From the NCBI GenBank assembly GCA_023228925.1, contig JALOAF010000017.1, forward strand, positions 1 to 21,514: a stretch of DNA of 21,514 nucleotides, written 5' to 3'. The first letter of the stretch is position 1. The number at the start of each line of letters is the position of its first letter. The notes under the pieces were generated by a model that had not been told where the DNA came from, did not search any database, and saw only the letters and a program-made list of their open reading frames with translations. This DNA comes from Candidatus Absconditabacterales bacterium. GTDB lineage: Bacteria; Patescibacteriota; Gracilibacteria; Absconditabacterales; Absconditicoccaceae. Of this stretch, positions 8,723 to 20,641 are shown piece by piece. The position numbers were made by a program, and so were the translations under genes.

Positions 8723-9604
8723 ATGAATTTAAAAATCTTCTGAGTTTCATGAACTTTTAATTTTATGAACTTTAATGTAATGGAAATAATTAATTTAGTG
8801 GAATTTGTAAAAAGTTGAGAAATGTTTGAAAAAATAGAAGGACATTATCAGCAAATAGTTTCTGATTTTGATTTTGGAAGATTAGAGTGATTTGTAAAAA
8901 TAGACAATATTTGAGATTTTAAAAAAATAGATAAAACAAAAAGAACGCTTTTTATTATAGATAAAATTCTATATAAAAATATAAAAGAATTTTTTGATAT
9001 GAAAAACTTTTCCATCATAGATATGAACTTTTGAATTAATTCTTGTGGAAATAAGTTAACAACATCCAAACTAGATGTTAAGTTTTTTTTGGATGAACAT
9101 ATAGATATTTACGAACCCTATGACTTATCCTCATTTTTATTCAACTTAGAATTAGATGGAAAAAATTATATTAGAATCAATCAAAATGAATTACCACTTA
9201 ATTTTGGAGAAGAAAACAGTAATAAAGATTTTTTGGATTTGAGCAGTAAATGATTTGATGGACAAGATTTGGTTTTAATTTCTAGTGGTTCTATGATATC
9301 TGAAATCATTAGAGTAAATTATTTGCTTGCTGAAAATTGAATTTTTACAAGTATAGTTTTGCTAAATAAATTAAGTTTAGATATGGAAATTTTGAAACTA
9401 AATTCAAAAAATCTGATTTTTATTTTAGATATTGAAAACACTAAATTTTATGAAAAACTTGTAGAAACAAAACTAAAAGGATTTAATATAAAGTTTATTT
9501 ATCCTGAATACTGAAAATTTACAACAATATTAAATGAATATATTTGCCAAGACTTTGAATTTGATGCAGAGTTTTTGTTTGAAAAAATAAAAAAATCCAA
9601 ATAA
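8723..9604 (+). CDS. Divergent protein resembling the pyrimidine-binding and C-terminal halves of transketolase
   Basis: A 293-residue soluble protein read through several TGA codons to TAA, 44 nt after the penicillin-binding protein gene and probably co-transcribed. Two stretches recall the C-terminal transketolase subunit or DXS. One is FFLDEHIDIYEPYDLSSFLF with NYIRINQNELP, like the 'P-x-V-x-P-x-D...yiRl' part of the Pyr domain. The other is DLVLISSGSMISEIIRVNYL, like the 'D-x-x-L-i-s-T-G-S' start of the C-terminal domain. I do not see the N-terminal part that carries the catalytic Glu for thiamine diphosphate, so activity as an enzyme is doubtful. It may be a regulatory or structural relative, or partner a separate thiamine-diphosphate-binding subunit elsewhere. 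Assignment rests on pattern matching by eye. Confidence 0.55.
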
Positions 9605-9683
9605 GTTTATTTATCTACAAAACTTGTTGAATCTATTAAAAAATATAATCAAAGAATAAATCTAGAAAAAATTAATTTAATTG

Positions 9684-9711
9684 TTGAATAAAATAATGAA
9701 ATATTTATAAT
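9684..9711 (+). promoter_or_regulatory. Promoter upstream of the zinc-ribbon gene
   Basis: TTGAAT (9684-9689), a 16-bp spacer and a perfect TATAAT (9706-9711). Transcription would start near 9718, about 47 nt before the ATG at 9765. It may also serve ybaB further downstream. Confidence 0.55.
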
Positions 9712-9764
9712 AAAATTTGTTCAAACGATAATGTTATTACTTTAATTACACAAACTACTCTTAG

Positions 9765-9996
9765 ATGAGTAATAATTTATTAAACTGCCCTTATTGTAAT
9801 TGAAAAATAAAAATAGGAGTAAAAAAAATGTAAATACTGTTGAGAACTTATAAATAAAAAATACAAAACTCCTAAAAACAAATACTATATATGAAATATG
9901 AGGAGTTGCTAATCATTAGTATATAAAACTAGAGAAAATCAAAACACATATCAAATTTGTCCTAAATATAAAGGTCACTATATAAATAAACGTTAA
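9765..9996 (+). pseudogene. Zinc-ribbon protein gene disrupted by a frameshift and a stop (or expressed by slippage)
   Basis: ATG at 9765 opens MSNNLLNCPYCNGKIKIGVK and stops after 23 codons. Within that stretch is a run of eight A (9821-9828). Removing one A joins it in frame to KCKYCGELINKKYKTPKN, rebuilding a C-P-x-C...C-x-x-C-G ribbon like those of short bacterial zinc-ribbon proteins. The shifted frame reaches TAA at 9910-9912, giving 48 residues. Past that stop it stays open to TAA at 9994, with a further Cys-Pro motif (YQICPKYKGHYINKR). So either a two-lesion pseudogene, or a 48-residue protein made by slippage at the A8 run, or an assembly indel. A good promoter precedes it. Confidence 0.5.
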
Positions 9997-10045
9997 TATA
10001 TAGTGTTAGTAATAAAAAGTTATTTTAAATTATAAAAATTCAAAA

Positions 10046-10411
10046 ATGTTTGGAAAAGTTGGAGAAATGAAAAAAATGTATGACAAGTACAAAACCCTTC
10101 AAAAAGCTTTGCAAAATCTAGTAATTAGAGCTAAGGAATGAAAATATCTACTAGATGGAGAAGAACAAGAATGAGCTCTTGTAGTAGATATTAGCTGAGA
10201 AATGAAATTAAGAGATATTCATATTAATGATCAATCTTTATTATCTCCTGAAAAAAAATCAGAATTGGAAGAATTGATAGTAAAAACTTTTCAAAAAGCT
10301 CAAAATAAAGCACAAGAAGTAGTTGCAGAAAAAACAAAAGAAATTCTTGGTTTTGATCCAAATGATATGGCGAGTATGATGGCTGGTGGTGGAATTCCAG
10401 GATTAAGTTAG
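10046..10411 (+). CDS. ybaB: YbaB/EbfC-family nucleoid-associated protein
   Basis: A 121-residue DNA-binding protein of the YbaB/EbfC family, which forms dimers with a tweezer-like shape on the nucleoid. The N-terminus MFGKVGEMKKMYDKYKTLQK is the typical amphipathic helix. The beta-strand section contains GALVVDISGEMKLRDIHIND, with TGA as glycine at the expected 'v..nG...' turns. A long helix (SELEELIVKTFQKAQNKAQE) follows. The C-terminus MASMMAGGGIPGLS matches the family's Gly/Met-rich tail. Length is normal. In many bacteria this gene neighbours recR or dnaX; here it is followed after 31 nt by a polysaccharide deacetylase. Confidence 0.93.
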
Positions 10412-10440
10412 AATATAAACTGTTTATATTTTGCTTTTTT
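10412..10440 (+). terminator. Possible weak terminator after ybaB
   Basis: AATATAAAC (10412-10420) and GTTTATATT (10422-10430) form an AT-only-paired hairpin directly after the ybaB stop, followed by TTGCTTTTTT. The stem has almost no GC, so termination is likely partial, and the next start is only 3 nt past the tract. Confidence 0.35.
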
Positions 10441-10442
10441 GA

Positions 10443-11171
10443 ATGAACAAATATCTAGCATGATTAACTCTTTTGAGTGGTTTAACATATTCTTTAAATT
10501 GTCAAAGCCCATGTTTTGATAATAATTTTTTAAAATTTGAGACAAAAAAAGAGTTGGATATAAGTAAGAATAAAGAAGAACCGAGTAAAAAACAAGTAAT
10601 AAAAAAAACTAGAAACAATATTATTTTTACTATAGATGACGGTCCTAGTATTTATTCAAAAGAAATAGCAAATACACTAGACTCCTTAGGATATCAATGA
10701 ATTTTTTTTATGGTAACTAGATGAATTAATGAAAAAACCAAAAAAGATTTAATAGAAATACTAAAAATGTGACATCATATATGAAACCATAGTTTTTCTC
10801 ACCCAAATTTTCAAAATCTTGATTTAGAACAGGCTAGATATCAAATACTAAAATCTGATTCTATAATAAATTCTGTTTATAAAGAAGCATGAATAAGATG
10901 GGAAAAAAAATATATTAGATACCCTTATGGTAATGAGCCATCTAAACAAAACAAAGATGAAATAAATAAATTACTAAATTCTCTAAATTATCAAAAACCG
11001 ATGTTTTGGCGTATGGATGTGGATTTGCTTGATCGACACTCTTATCCAAGTGATGAAAATATTAAAAAAATGAAAGATGACGATATTATATTATTACATG
11101 AAAGAAAATATACTCCACAAACTATAAGAGAAATCGTAAAATCTATTGATCAAAAAAATGAAAATAAATAA
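10443..11171 (+). CDS. Secreted polysaccharide deacetylase (NodB domain, CE4)
   Basis: A 242-residue exported carbohydrate esterase that would remove N-acetyl groups from peptidoglycan or another surface polysaccharide. The ATG at 10443 gives a Sec signal peptide (MNKYLALGLTLLSGLTYSLN, then C21). The residues before Cys are not a good lipobox. After a lysine-rich linker the NodB domain shows every conserved motif. These are TIDDGP (D66, D67), GHHIGNHSFSH (metal-binding H117 and H121), RYPYG, FWRMDVDLLD and ILLHE. Three glycines of the GHHIGNH region and its surroundings are TGA codons. The stop is TAA. A relation to peptidoglycan trimming fits the nearby penicillin-binding protein, but the substrate is not known. 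Confidence 0.92.
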
Positions 11172-11190
11172 TAGTGTTTAAATGCAAATT

Positions 11191-11275
11191 GGAAGGTTGG
11201 CAGAGTGGTTGAATGCGCACCGTTGGAAACGGTGTTTACCGCAAGGTAACGGGGGTTCAAATCCCCCATCTTCCG
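11191..11275 (+). tRNA. tRNA-Ser (anticodon GGA)
   Basis: An 85-nt class II tRNA. The acceptor GGAAGGT pairs with ATCTTCC and the discriminator is G. The anticodon stem CACCG/CGGTG closes the loop TTGGAAA, anticodon GGA, reading UCC and UCU. The long variable arm TTACC-GCAA-GGTAA is typical of serine tRNAs. The T-arm is GGGGG-TTCAAAT-CCCCC. CCA is not encoded. A run of eight T begins just after the tRNA (ATTTTTTTT) and probably ends transcription. Confidence 0.96.
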
Positions 11276-11568
11276 ATTTTTTTTATATTTGAAAAACTAA
11301 ATAACAAAATAGATTATGCTCTCTGTATAGTTAACAATTCTGTATAGTTAACAATTTAATCTTCGATAAAGATAATTGGTATAGCTAGAAGAATACTTGG
11401 AAATGAACAAACTGATCTCTATTAATTTTTAATATTAAACCAATATACATCTGATTGTAAAATATAATTACATTCCCGTATATTTTGTTTCTAAATTCCA
11501 AAAATAAAAATTTAAAAAAAACATAATCTACAATTTTTAATAGAACCTAATTTGGTAAATATATTTTG
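11276..11568. other. Convergent intergenic region with a 17-bp tandem repeat
   Basis: About 290 bp between tRNA-Ser and the end of pyruvate kinase, which converge here. I see no gene. It holds the tandem repeat at 11322-11355 and an open stretch of about 20 codons ending at TAT TAA near 11424 that could be a gene remnant but is too short to call. No strong hairpin terminator for pyruvate kinase is visible; a T8 run lies on its strand near 11513-11520 after a very weak stem. Confidence 0.4.
11322..11355. repeat. 17-bp tandem direct repeat, two exact copies
   Basis: The unit TCTGTATAGTTAACAAT occurs at 11322-11338 and again, with no spacer, at 11339-11355. Each copy contains the palindrome GTTAAC. 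Confidence 0.9.
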
Positions 11569-12987
11569 TTATATATTTACAATTTTAACATAAGGTGATA
11601 TAGCGCTTCCATCTACTACATCGTTTATTATTACAATTTTATTTCACTGCATTATCAATCATTTTTGTTTCAATATAGATATGGCTTTATTTTCATCTGC
11701 CAATGGGTAATTTCACCACTTTCATATTAAAAATGGTTCTATAGCATACAAAATATTTAATGAATTTAATACATATGTATCTTTTGTAAAAGCAAATACT
11801 TTATGATTAGGTTTGAATGCAGATACTATTTTAGCTAAAAATCAAGAATTGGTAAATAATAAAATATAGTCTGCTTTTATTTCATCTGCTATGAATAGTG
11901 CGTTTTTGGCTATCATCTTTTTGTCTACAGCATAATTATCAACAAAGGTTATTTCAAAATCCTTATGCTTATTGTTGGTGTGGGATTCTGCCTCAACCAC
12001 TATATCACTCATCATTTGACATGCTTGAATAGGAAATTGACCAACAGCTGTTTCGTCTGACAACATCACACAATCTGTTCTTAATATTACTGAATTATAA
12101 ACATCAGAAACTTCTGCTCTGGTTGGAAATGGAGAATTTACCATACTCTTAAGTAATTCTGTTGCGATTATGATTGTTTTACCATATTTAAAACACATAT
12201 CCATAATTTCCTTTTGATAGAAAGGTAATTTAGATATTTCAATTTCTACTCATAAATCTCATCTAGCAACCATAACTCAGTCTGAATGTTTTACTATTTC
12301 TTCTAAATTTTCTAGTGCTTCTTCATTTTCTATTTTAGATATGATTTGTATGTGGTTTGCATTATGTTGCTGTAATAAATCTCTTATTTCCAAAATATTT
12401 TCTTTTGATCTAATAAAAGATGCAGCAATAAAGTTTATATTGTGTCTTATTGAAAATATTATATCTTCTTTGTCTTTTTCTGTAATTCATGGTAATTTTA
12501 ATCTTTTTCATGGTAAATTTATATGCCTTCTAGATCATATAACATGATTGTTTAATGACTCTACAACTAAATAATCTTTATTTATTTCATGAACTATTGT
12601 CTTTAAAAGTCATGAGTCCAATATTATTTTATCACCCACTTTTGCATCACTTATTAAATACCTATAATCACAAAAAATATCATTTTTTTTTGATAATAAA
12701 GATTCATTTACAAAAATTCTAAAATGATCTCATTTGTTGATCTCTATTTTTTCATCTAATTTTTGAGTTCTAATTTCGGGTCATTTAGTATCTAGTAAGA
12801 CACTTAACTTAGTTTTGCCAGTTTTGTTTAAATATTCTACCAACTTTAATATTTTAGTAACCTGATCTTGTGAAGCATGAGAAAAATTAAACCTTAATAC
12901 ATTAGTCCCCGCATTATATAAAGACACTAGTTTCTCTTCAGAATAATTTATATCTGATATTGTGGAAATTATTTTTGTTCTTTTCAT
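11569..12987 (-). CDS. pyk: Pyruvate kinase
   Basis: A 472-residue glycolytic enzyme converting phosphoenolpyruvate and ADP to pyruvate and ATP. The N-terminus MKRTKIISTISDINYSEEKL and NVLRFNFSHAS are the substrate-binding start of the barrel, followed by LLDTKGPEIRT. The catalytic lysine lies in IQIISKIENEEAL, the metal/substrate loop is GVMVARGDLGVEI, and the family stretch CVMLSDETAVGQFP follows, with Asp in place of the commoner Gly in S-G-E-T. The C-terminal domain is present, ending in GSAISPYVKIVNI, so the length is normal. The ATG overlaps the end of the upstream GH26-like gene by 19 nt, which suggests translational coupling. Stop is TAA. Confidence 0.95.
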
Positions 12988-14426
12988 GCTGTTTTTAATA
13001 AATATAAAACATCATCTAATAAATTATTTAAAGCAACACTTCTGCTTTTAAGTAATATTAATTCTATTCTTTTTTTAGACTCCTCTACTCCAAATCTTTC
13101 CAACAACAAATCAGCTAAAGGTTTAGCATTTTTGTCGAGAGTTTTGTTTGTTGTATTGGTGTTTGTATTAAATAAATTTAATAATTTAGTTCTATTTGAT
13201 TGATTATTATAAAGATCATAGCTGGCATTATAAAATTTATTGGCATTTAAGTTAATAATTGCTCGATCTGCCTCTCATATCATTCGTTGCGTTAATCCTT
13301 GCGTATAATCAACATTAAAATAGATCATACCTAATATTTCTGGTGTTTTCAACATAAAATCTTTTAGTGAAAGTAGTCGTTGATTTTTTAAATTATAATC
13401 ATTTTGGTAGGATTGTATTGAAGTAGATTGTTTGTAATCTCAAGGATATCGAACGGCTGTGGTAGCTACCTCATCTATAAAAATCGGTTTCTTGAAAGAT
13501 TTTAATCTACTTAAAGTGTTCCAATTTTTGTCAATCAATATTTGCTCTGGTAGCAATCGATGTCTATTATATCAAGCTTTTCACCAATTGTAAAAAGTCA
13601 CTCAAAGAATATCTACATATTTGTTTCATGGATAATAATCTTCAAAAGTGTAACAGTTTTGTTTTTTTTCTATTTCTGTTTTATAAATAGGATATTCTGT
13701 TTGAATAGTTTCTTGTATAGTATTATATTTAATTGGTCTATTTAATAATTTATCTAATTTAGATTGAGTAATAGGAATTCTTTTTTCTATAATTTCAGTT
13801 TTTTGGCCAGTTGAAACAAAAATCTGATGCTCTATTTCAGTAAATTTGTTTTTTTGATCACAGTTAATTAATGGTGCTGTCTGTGATGGGGTAGATTTTG
13901 TGGGCATATCCCAATGATTTACTGACATATCAAAAAGAATATTGTGCTGATCTAACAACATTTCTCTAGATAAATTTCGAACATGAATCCATGCTTTTTT
14001 GAAAGTATCTGGATTGGATCACCAAGGATATCGGCCTCCATTCATTTCGTGCATTGTTCTAAAAATCACCTTTAAGTTATTCTCTTTTATGAGCTGAAAA
14101 AACTTTTTGTATTGTTGATCAAATACTCACTCTGAAACCTGCTTGGCTGAATAGTTATTTGGAGATAATGTAATATGATATATTTTTTCTTTTCAAAATT
14201 TATCATTAAAGCTATTTAGTGTTTGTGTGATATCTCATTCAAATCGTGGATCAAAAATAAAGGCAATTACAGGAAAATCAAAATTATATTTAGATTCTAT
14301 TTTTTGGATATTTTCTATCGTATTATCAAAAGACTTAATACCAAAAACATATGCATTTGTAAACGAAAAGCTGATAGTGGTAAGTGAAATTAAAAATATA
14401 ATATAAGAAAATGTTTTTTTTAACAT
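12969..14426 (-). CDS. Secreted GH26-like glycoside hydrolase
   Basis: A 485-residue exported protein with a clear signal peptide (MLKKTFSYIIFLISLTTISF, then SFTNA). It resembles family GH26 (beta-mannanases and relatives). FRTMHEMNGGRYPWG carries the likely acid/base E127. KPIFIDEVATTA carries the likely nucleophile E319. YPGNKYVDILGVTFYNWG matches the strand before it. In characterised GH26 enzymes the two glutamates are closer; here an additional lysine-rich stretch of roughly 80 residues between NHWDMPT and EDYYPG widens the gap. The C-terminal 100 or so residues are helical and unfamiliar. It would act on a surface or environmental polysaccharide; the substrate is unknown. UGA is glycine at the GG of PWG and elsewhere. 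The last five codons (GKEQK, TAA) overlap the start of pyk. Confidence 0.8.
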
Positions 14427-14516
14427 TTGTGTGATTGAGAAAATTGTTTTACTAAAAAATAAAATTAAAAAATATTTTATACAAAAGTTTGTTTTAAATT
14501 TATGCTATTTTAGTTA

Positions 14517-15149
14517 TTAAAACAGTTCTTCTATGTTTTCGTTTTCTTCTATAGCATCAATGTTTATAGATTCTTCCAAAGAAATTGTTTCTGAAATGTA
14601 TTGTGTACATCTTGCTTCTTGATATTGGTGTTCTTCGCAAAACAATTCTGTACATACTCATATTTCTCCATTTTCTACTGAACAGTTGTTACATCAATCA
14701 AAATAAGATAAACAATTTGTTAAATCTAATTCCTCTTCTTCTCATACTCGCTTTAAACACTCTGGTTCTGTCGGCGTTTCACAATACATCAAAGTACAAG
14801 CTAAAGGTCTTCCATTTTCTACTGTACAAGTATTACATCAATCAAAATAGCTTAAACAATCTGTAAGGTCCATTCCTGTCCATTCATATTCCAAACACAT
14901 TGGCTCTTGATAGCTGTCACAAAACATCTTTGTACATCATTGTATTTCTCCATCTTCTACCATACAAGTATTACATCAATCAAAATAAGTTAAACAATCT
15001 GTTAAGTCAATTTCTACTTCAAGATTTTTGCTTACTGTAACATTTAAGTATCCAAAAACTTTTTGAGATAGATCATGATCTGGCTTTAAAAACAAAAACA
15101 CAAATCCTGCTACAATTAAAAGCAATAATACAATTAAAAAGTTTTTCAT
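14517..15149 (-). CDS. Membrane-anchored protein with three pacifastin-like cysteine repeats
   Basis: A 210-residue protein with an N-terminal transmembrane anchor (FLIVLLLLIVAGFVFLFL) and no following cleavage site. An ectodomain of three near-identical repeats of about 45 residues follows, and then an acidic tail. Each repeat has six cysteines. The second reads L-T-D-C-LSYFDG-C-N-T-C-TVENG-RPLA-C-T-LMY-C, then PEC. The order C-N-x-C-x3-4-G-x4-C-T-x3-C matches the pacifastin protease-inhibitor light-chain motif except that its fourth Cys is absent and one Cys is added after the motif. DGC and several other glycines are TGA. Fold and inhibitor role are inference. It sits between nusB and the GH26-like gene, with gaps of 57 and 90 nt. 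Confidence 0.8.
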
Positions 15150-15206
15150 TTTTTATGTTTTAAAATAATAAAAGTACATTTTGTAAGATTTATAAGATTT
15201 GCAATT

Positions 15207-15752
15207 TTACGAACTTGTAACTATTTTATGCATAATTCAATTTATTAATTTGGGAGATCATTCATCGTCATATCTTTTGGATAATTCTATTAGCTCATTT
15301 AATAATATTTCTTTAGGAGTTTCTAAAATTTTTCGCTCTATATATCAAAGAATAAAAATAGTTTGATTCATAGTGTTCATTTCAGAAAAAGAAAAACTTT
15401 GCGTGTGAGAATCAATTTGCGAAACTACCTCTTGATAGTATTTTTCAAAAGCTGTTCAAATCTTAAAAACATAATCCATATCTATATTTTTTACATCTCG
15501 CCTGTCAAAAAACATTTTTATAAAATACTCTAAATCTTCATCTTCATTTGATTGTGTCTTTAATTTAATTTTTTTATCTAAGTCTTTTTTTGCCTCCTCA
15601 AATATTTCTCATTGTGATTTAAAAATATTTTCTATAAACAAAATGTCATTGGATATTAAATCTAAGTGTTTTTCTAAATTAAGAAAAAAACAGCGTTGGT
15701 AAAAGTAACTCAACACTATTTTTCTTGCATTTATTCTGTTTCAAACTTTCAT
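15207..15752 (-). CDS. nusB: NusB transcription antitermination factor
   Basis: A 181-residue RNA-binding protein, which with NusE (S10) binds boxA RNA and supports antitermination, especially on rRNA operons. The N-terminus MKVGNRINARKIVLSYFYQR matches the 'NR..AR..aLq.lY' start of the family. The C-terminus is diagnostic: LNELIELSKRYDDEGSPKLI followed by NGIMHKIV. The middle is longer than in the usual 130-150-residue NusB proteins because of a charged insert around residues 50-85. TGA is glycine in EGSPK and NGIMHK, both highly conserved. It follows L32 by 30 nt, in the same unit. Stop is TAA. Confidence 0.92.
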
Positions 15753-15782
15753 ATTTTAGAGTTTGATTTAATGACTAAACAT

Positions 15783-16016
15783 CTAAGCATCAACAACTGT
15801 ATCTTTACTTTTTGTCTTTATTGTGATAACTTGCTTACCTTTGTAATATCCACAATTAAGGCAAACTCTGTGAGATAGTTTAGGTTTACCACAATTGTTG
15901 CATTTTGATAAAGAATATTTGTTTGACAATTTTTTTAATTGCAACCTTTCCCATGTTGAATGCCTTGTGTTTCTAACACTCTTTGTAATCTTTTTTTTAG
16001 GACTAATTCCTGCCAT
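15783..16016 (-). CDS. rpmF: 50S ribosomal protein L32
   Basis: A 77-residue large-subunit protein. [20 protein letters not shown] with [10 protein letters not shown] is the typical basic start, and [20 protein letters not shown] contains the four zinc-binding cysteines as CxxC...CxxC. The C-terminus extends by about 15 residues past the last strand. It contains no TGA. It lies 29 nt after the L27 gene in the same direction. Stop is TAG. Confidence 0.97.
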   Translation of the reverse strand: MAGISPKKKITKSVRNTRHSTWERLQLKKLSNKYSLSKCNNCGKPKLSHRVCLNCGYYKGKQVITIKTKSKDTVVDA

Positions 16017-16045
16017 TTGAATTTAGCTAAAATAATAAATATAAT

Positions 16046-16513
16046 CTACTTGCTTGTTGTTTTAGCAACTGATTTTTTAGTTGTTGTTTTAGTAGCTGAT
16101 TTGTTTGGAGTTTCTTTTTTTACAGGTTCTTTTTTAACTGCTGGTTTTTTTGAAGCTTCTTTTTTAACAGCTGGTTTTTTGCTTGTAGCTGTTTTTGAAG
16201 TTTCTTTTTTGTCCAGTAAAGGCTCCTCAGATATAAGCTCTGGAATAACATTTACAAATGTTTTAAGGTATTTTCTTCCATCAAACTTAGCAATATTTGC
16301 TTTTGAAAATTTTACTATTCCATCAATACCAGCATGAATAGAAAAATCTTTTCACATATATGTGTTTTTTCCAACTTCATACTTGCTTCATTTTTGTCTT
16401 ACAATTATATTTCATGCAAGAACCTTTTGTCATCAAAATACTTTGACTCATCTATATTTTGGTTTTGAGTCTCTGAGGTTTTTTGCGGATCACGCTGCTT
16501 TTTTATGAGCCAT
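16046..16513 (-). CDS. rpmA: 50S ribosomal protein L27 with a long basic C-terminal tail
   Basis: A 155-residue protein; L27 is usually 85-95. The first 90 or so residues are ordinary: MAHKKAAGSAKNLRDSKPKY, VKVFGGQKVLAGNIIVRQKG, then GKDFSIHAGIDGIVKF. Seven of its eleven glycines are TGA codons (for example 16448-16450 and the adjacent pair 16430-16435), all at positions conserved as glycine in L27. The remaining 55 or so residues form a Lys/Ala/Thr/Pro tail with a repeated KKPAVKKE and no defined fold; it probably contacts rRNA or is disordered. L27 acts near the peptidyl transferase centre through its N-terminus, which here starts directly with AHKK, without the cleaved leader seen in Firmicutes. 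A good promoter lies just upstream. Confidence 0.96.
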
Positions 16514-16551
16514 AATTATTCATTAATTTATAAATCAAAACAGTAGATTGT

Positions 16552-16579
16552 TTTATACTAATTTGAGCTTTGTTGTCAA
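16552..16579 (-). promoter_or_regulatory. Promoter of the rpmA-rpmF-nusB series
   Basis: On the minus strand TTGACA (16574-16579) is followed after 16 bp by TATAAA (16552-16557). The expected start, near 16545, is about 32 nt before the L27 ATG. It lies in the 109-bp gap after rpoC, so L27 and the genes after it need not depend on the rpoBC transcript. Confidence 0.65.
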
Positions 16580-16622
16580 GGTTAAATACTTAACTAAAAC
16601 TCTATTTAAATAAACATAAGAT

Positions 16623-20432
<3,810 letters not shown>

Positions 20433-20588
20433 TAGAAATAATTTAAACAAAAATAAATTTATATTAACTAAGATTATTTAATTGGTTTTAACTTGATGAG
20501 TTTTTTATGTTTCTTACAATGTTTGATTCATTATTATGGTCTAAATAAATGAAGTGATGATTTTATAACAATGAAGTTTTTTTATCAT

Positions 20589-20617
20589 AGAATAATATGT
20601 GTTTTGTTGACTGTAAA
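20589..20617 (-). promoter_or_regulatory. Possible promoter between rpoB and rpoC
   Basis: On the minus strand TTTACA (20612-20617), a 17-bp spacer and TATTCT (20589-20594). It lies in the 209-bp rpoB-rpoC gap, about 150 nt before the rpoC ATG. Such near-matches are not rare in AT-rich DNA. Confidence 0.3.
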
Positions 20618-20641
20618 CTAACTTAGGAATTTGTTATTGTT

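Noticed and set aside
9605..9691. Open frame of 28 codons continuing in phase after the stop of the transketolase-like gene
   Set aside because: With only TAA and TAG as stops, an open run of this length is not unusual in such AT-rich DNA, and no motif supports it as a lost C-terminus.
11362..11424. Short coding-like stretch (KIIGIARRILGNEQTDLY) in the tRNA-Ser/pyk gap
   Set aside because: Only about 20 codons without a start codon or recognisable family; insufficient to call a gene fragment.
14585..14866. Leu/Ile-rich open frame on the plus strand over the cysteine-repeat gene
   Set aside because: It is the antisense shadow of the three cysteine repeats on the minus strand, and its own internal repetition only reflects those repeats.
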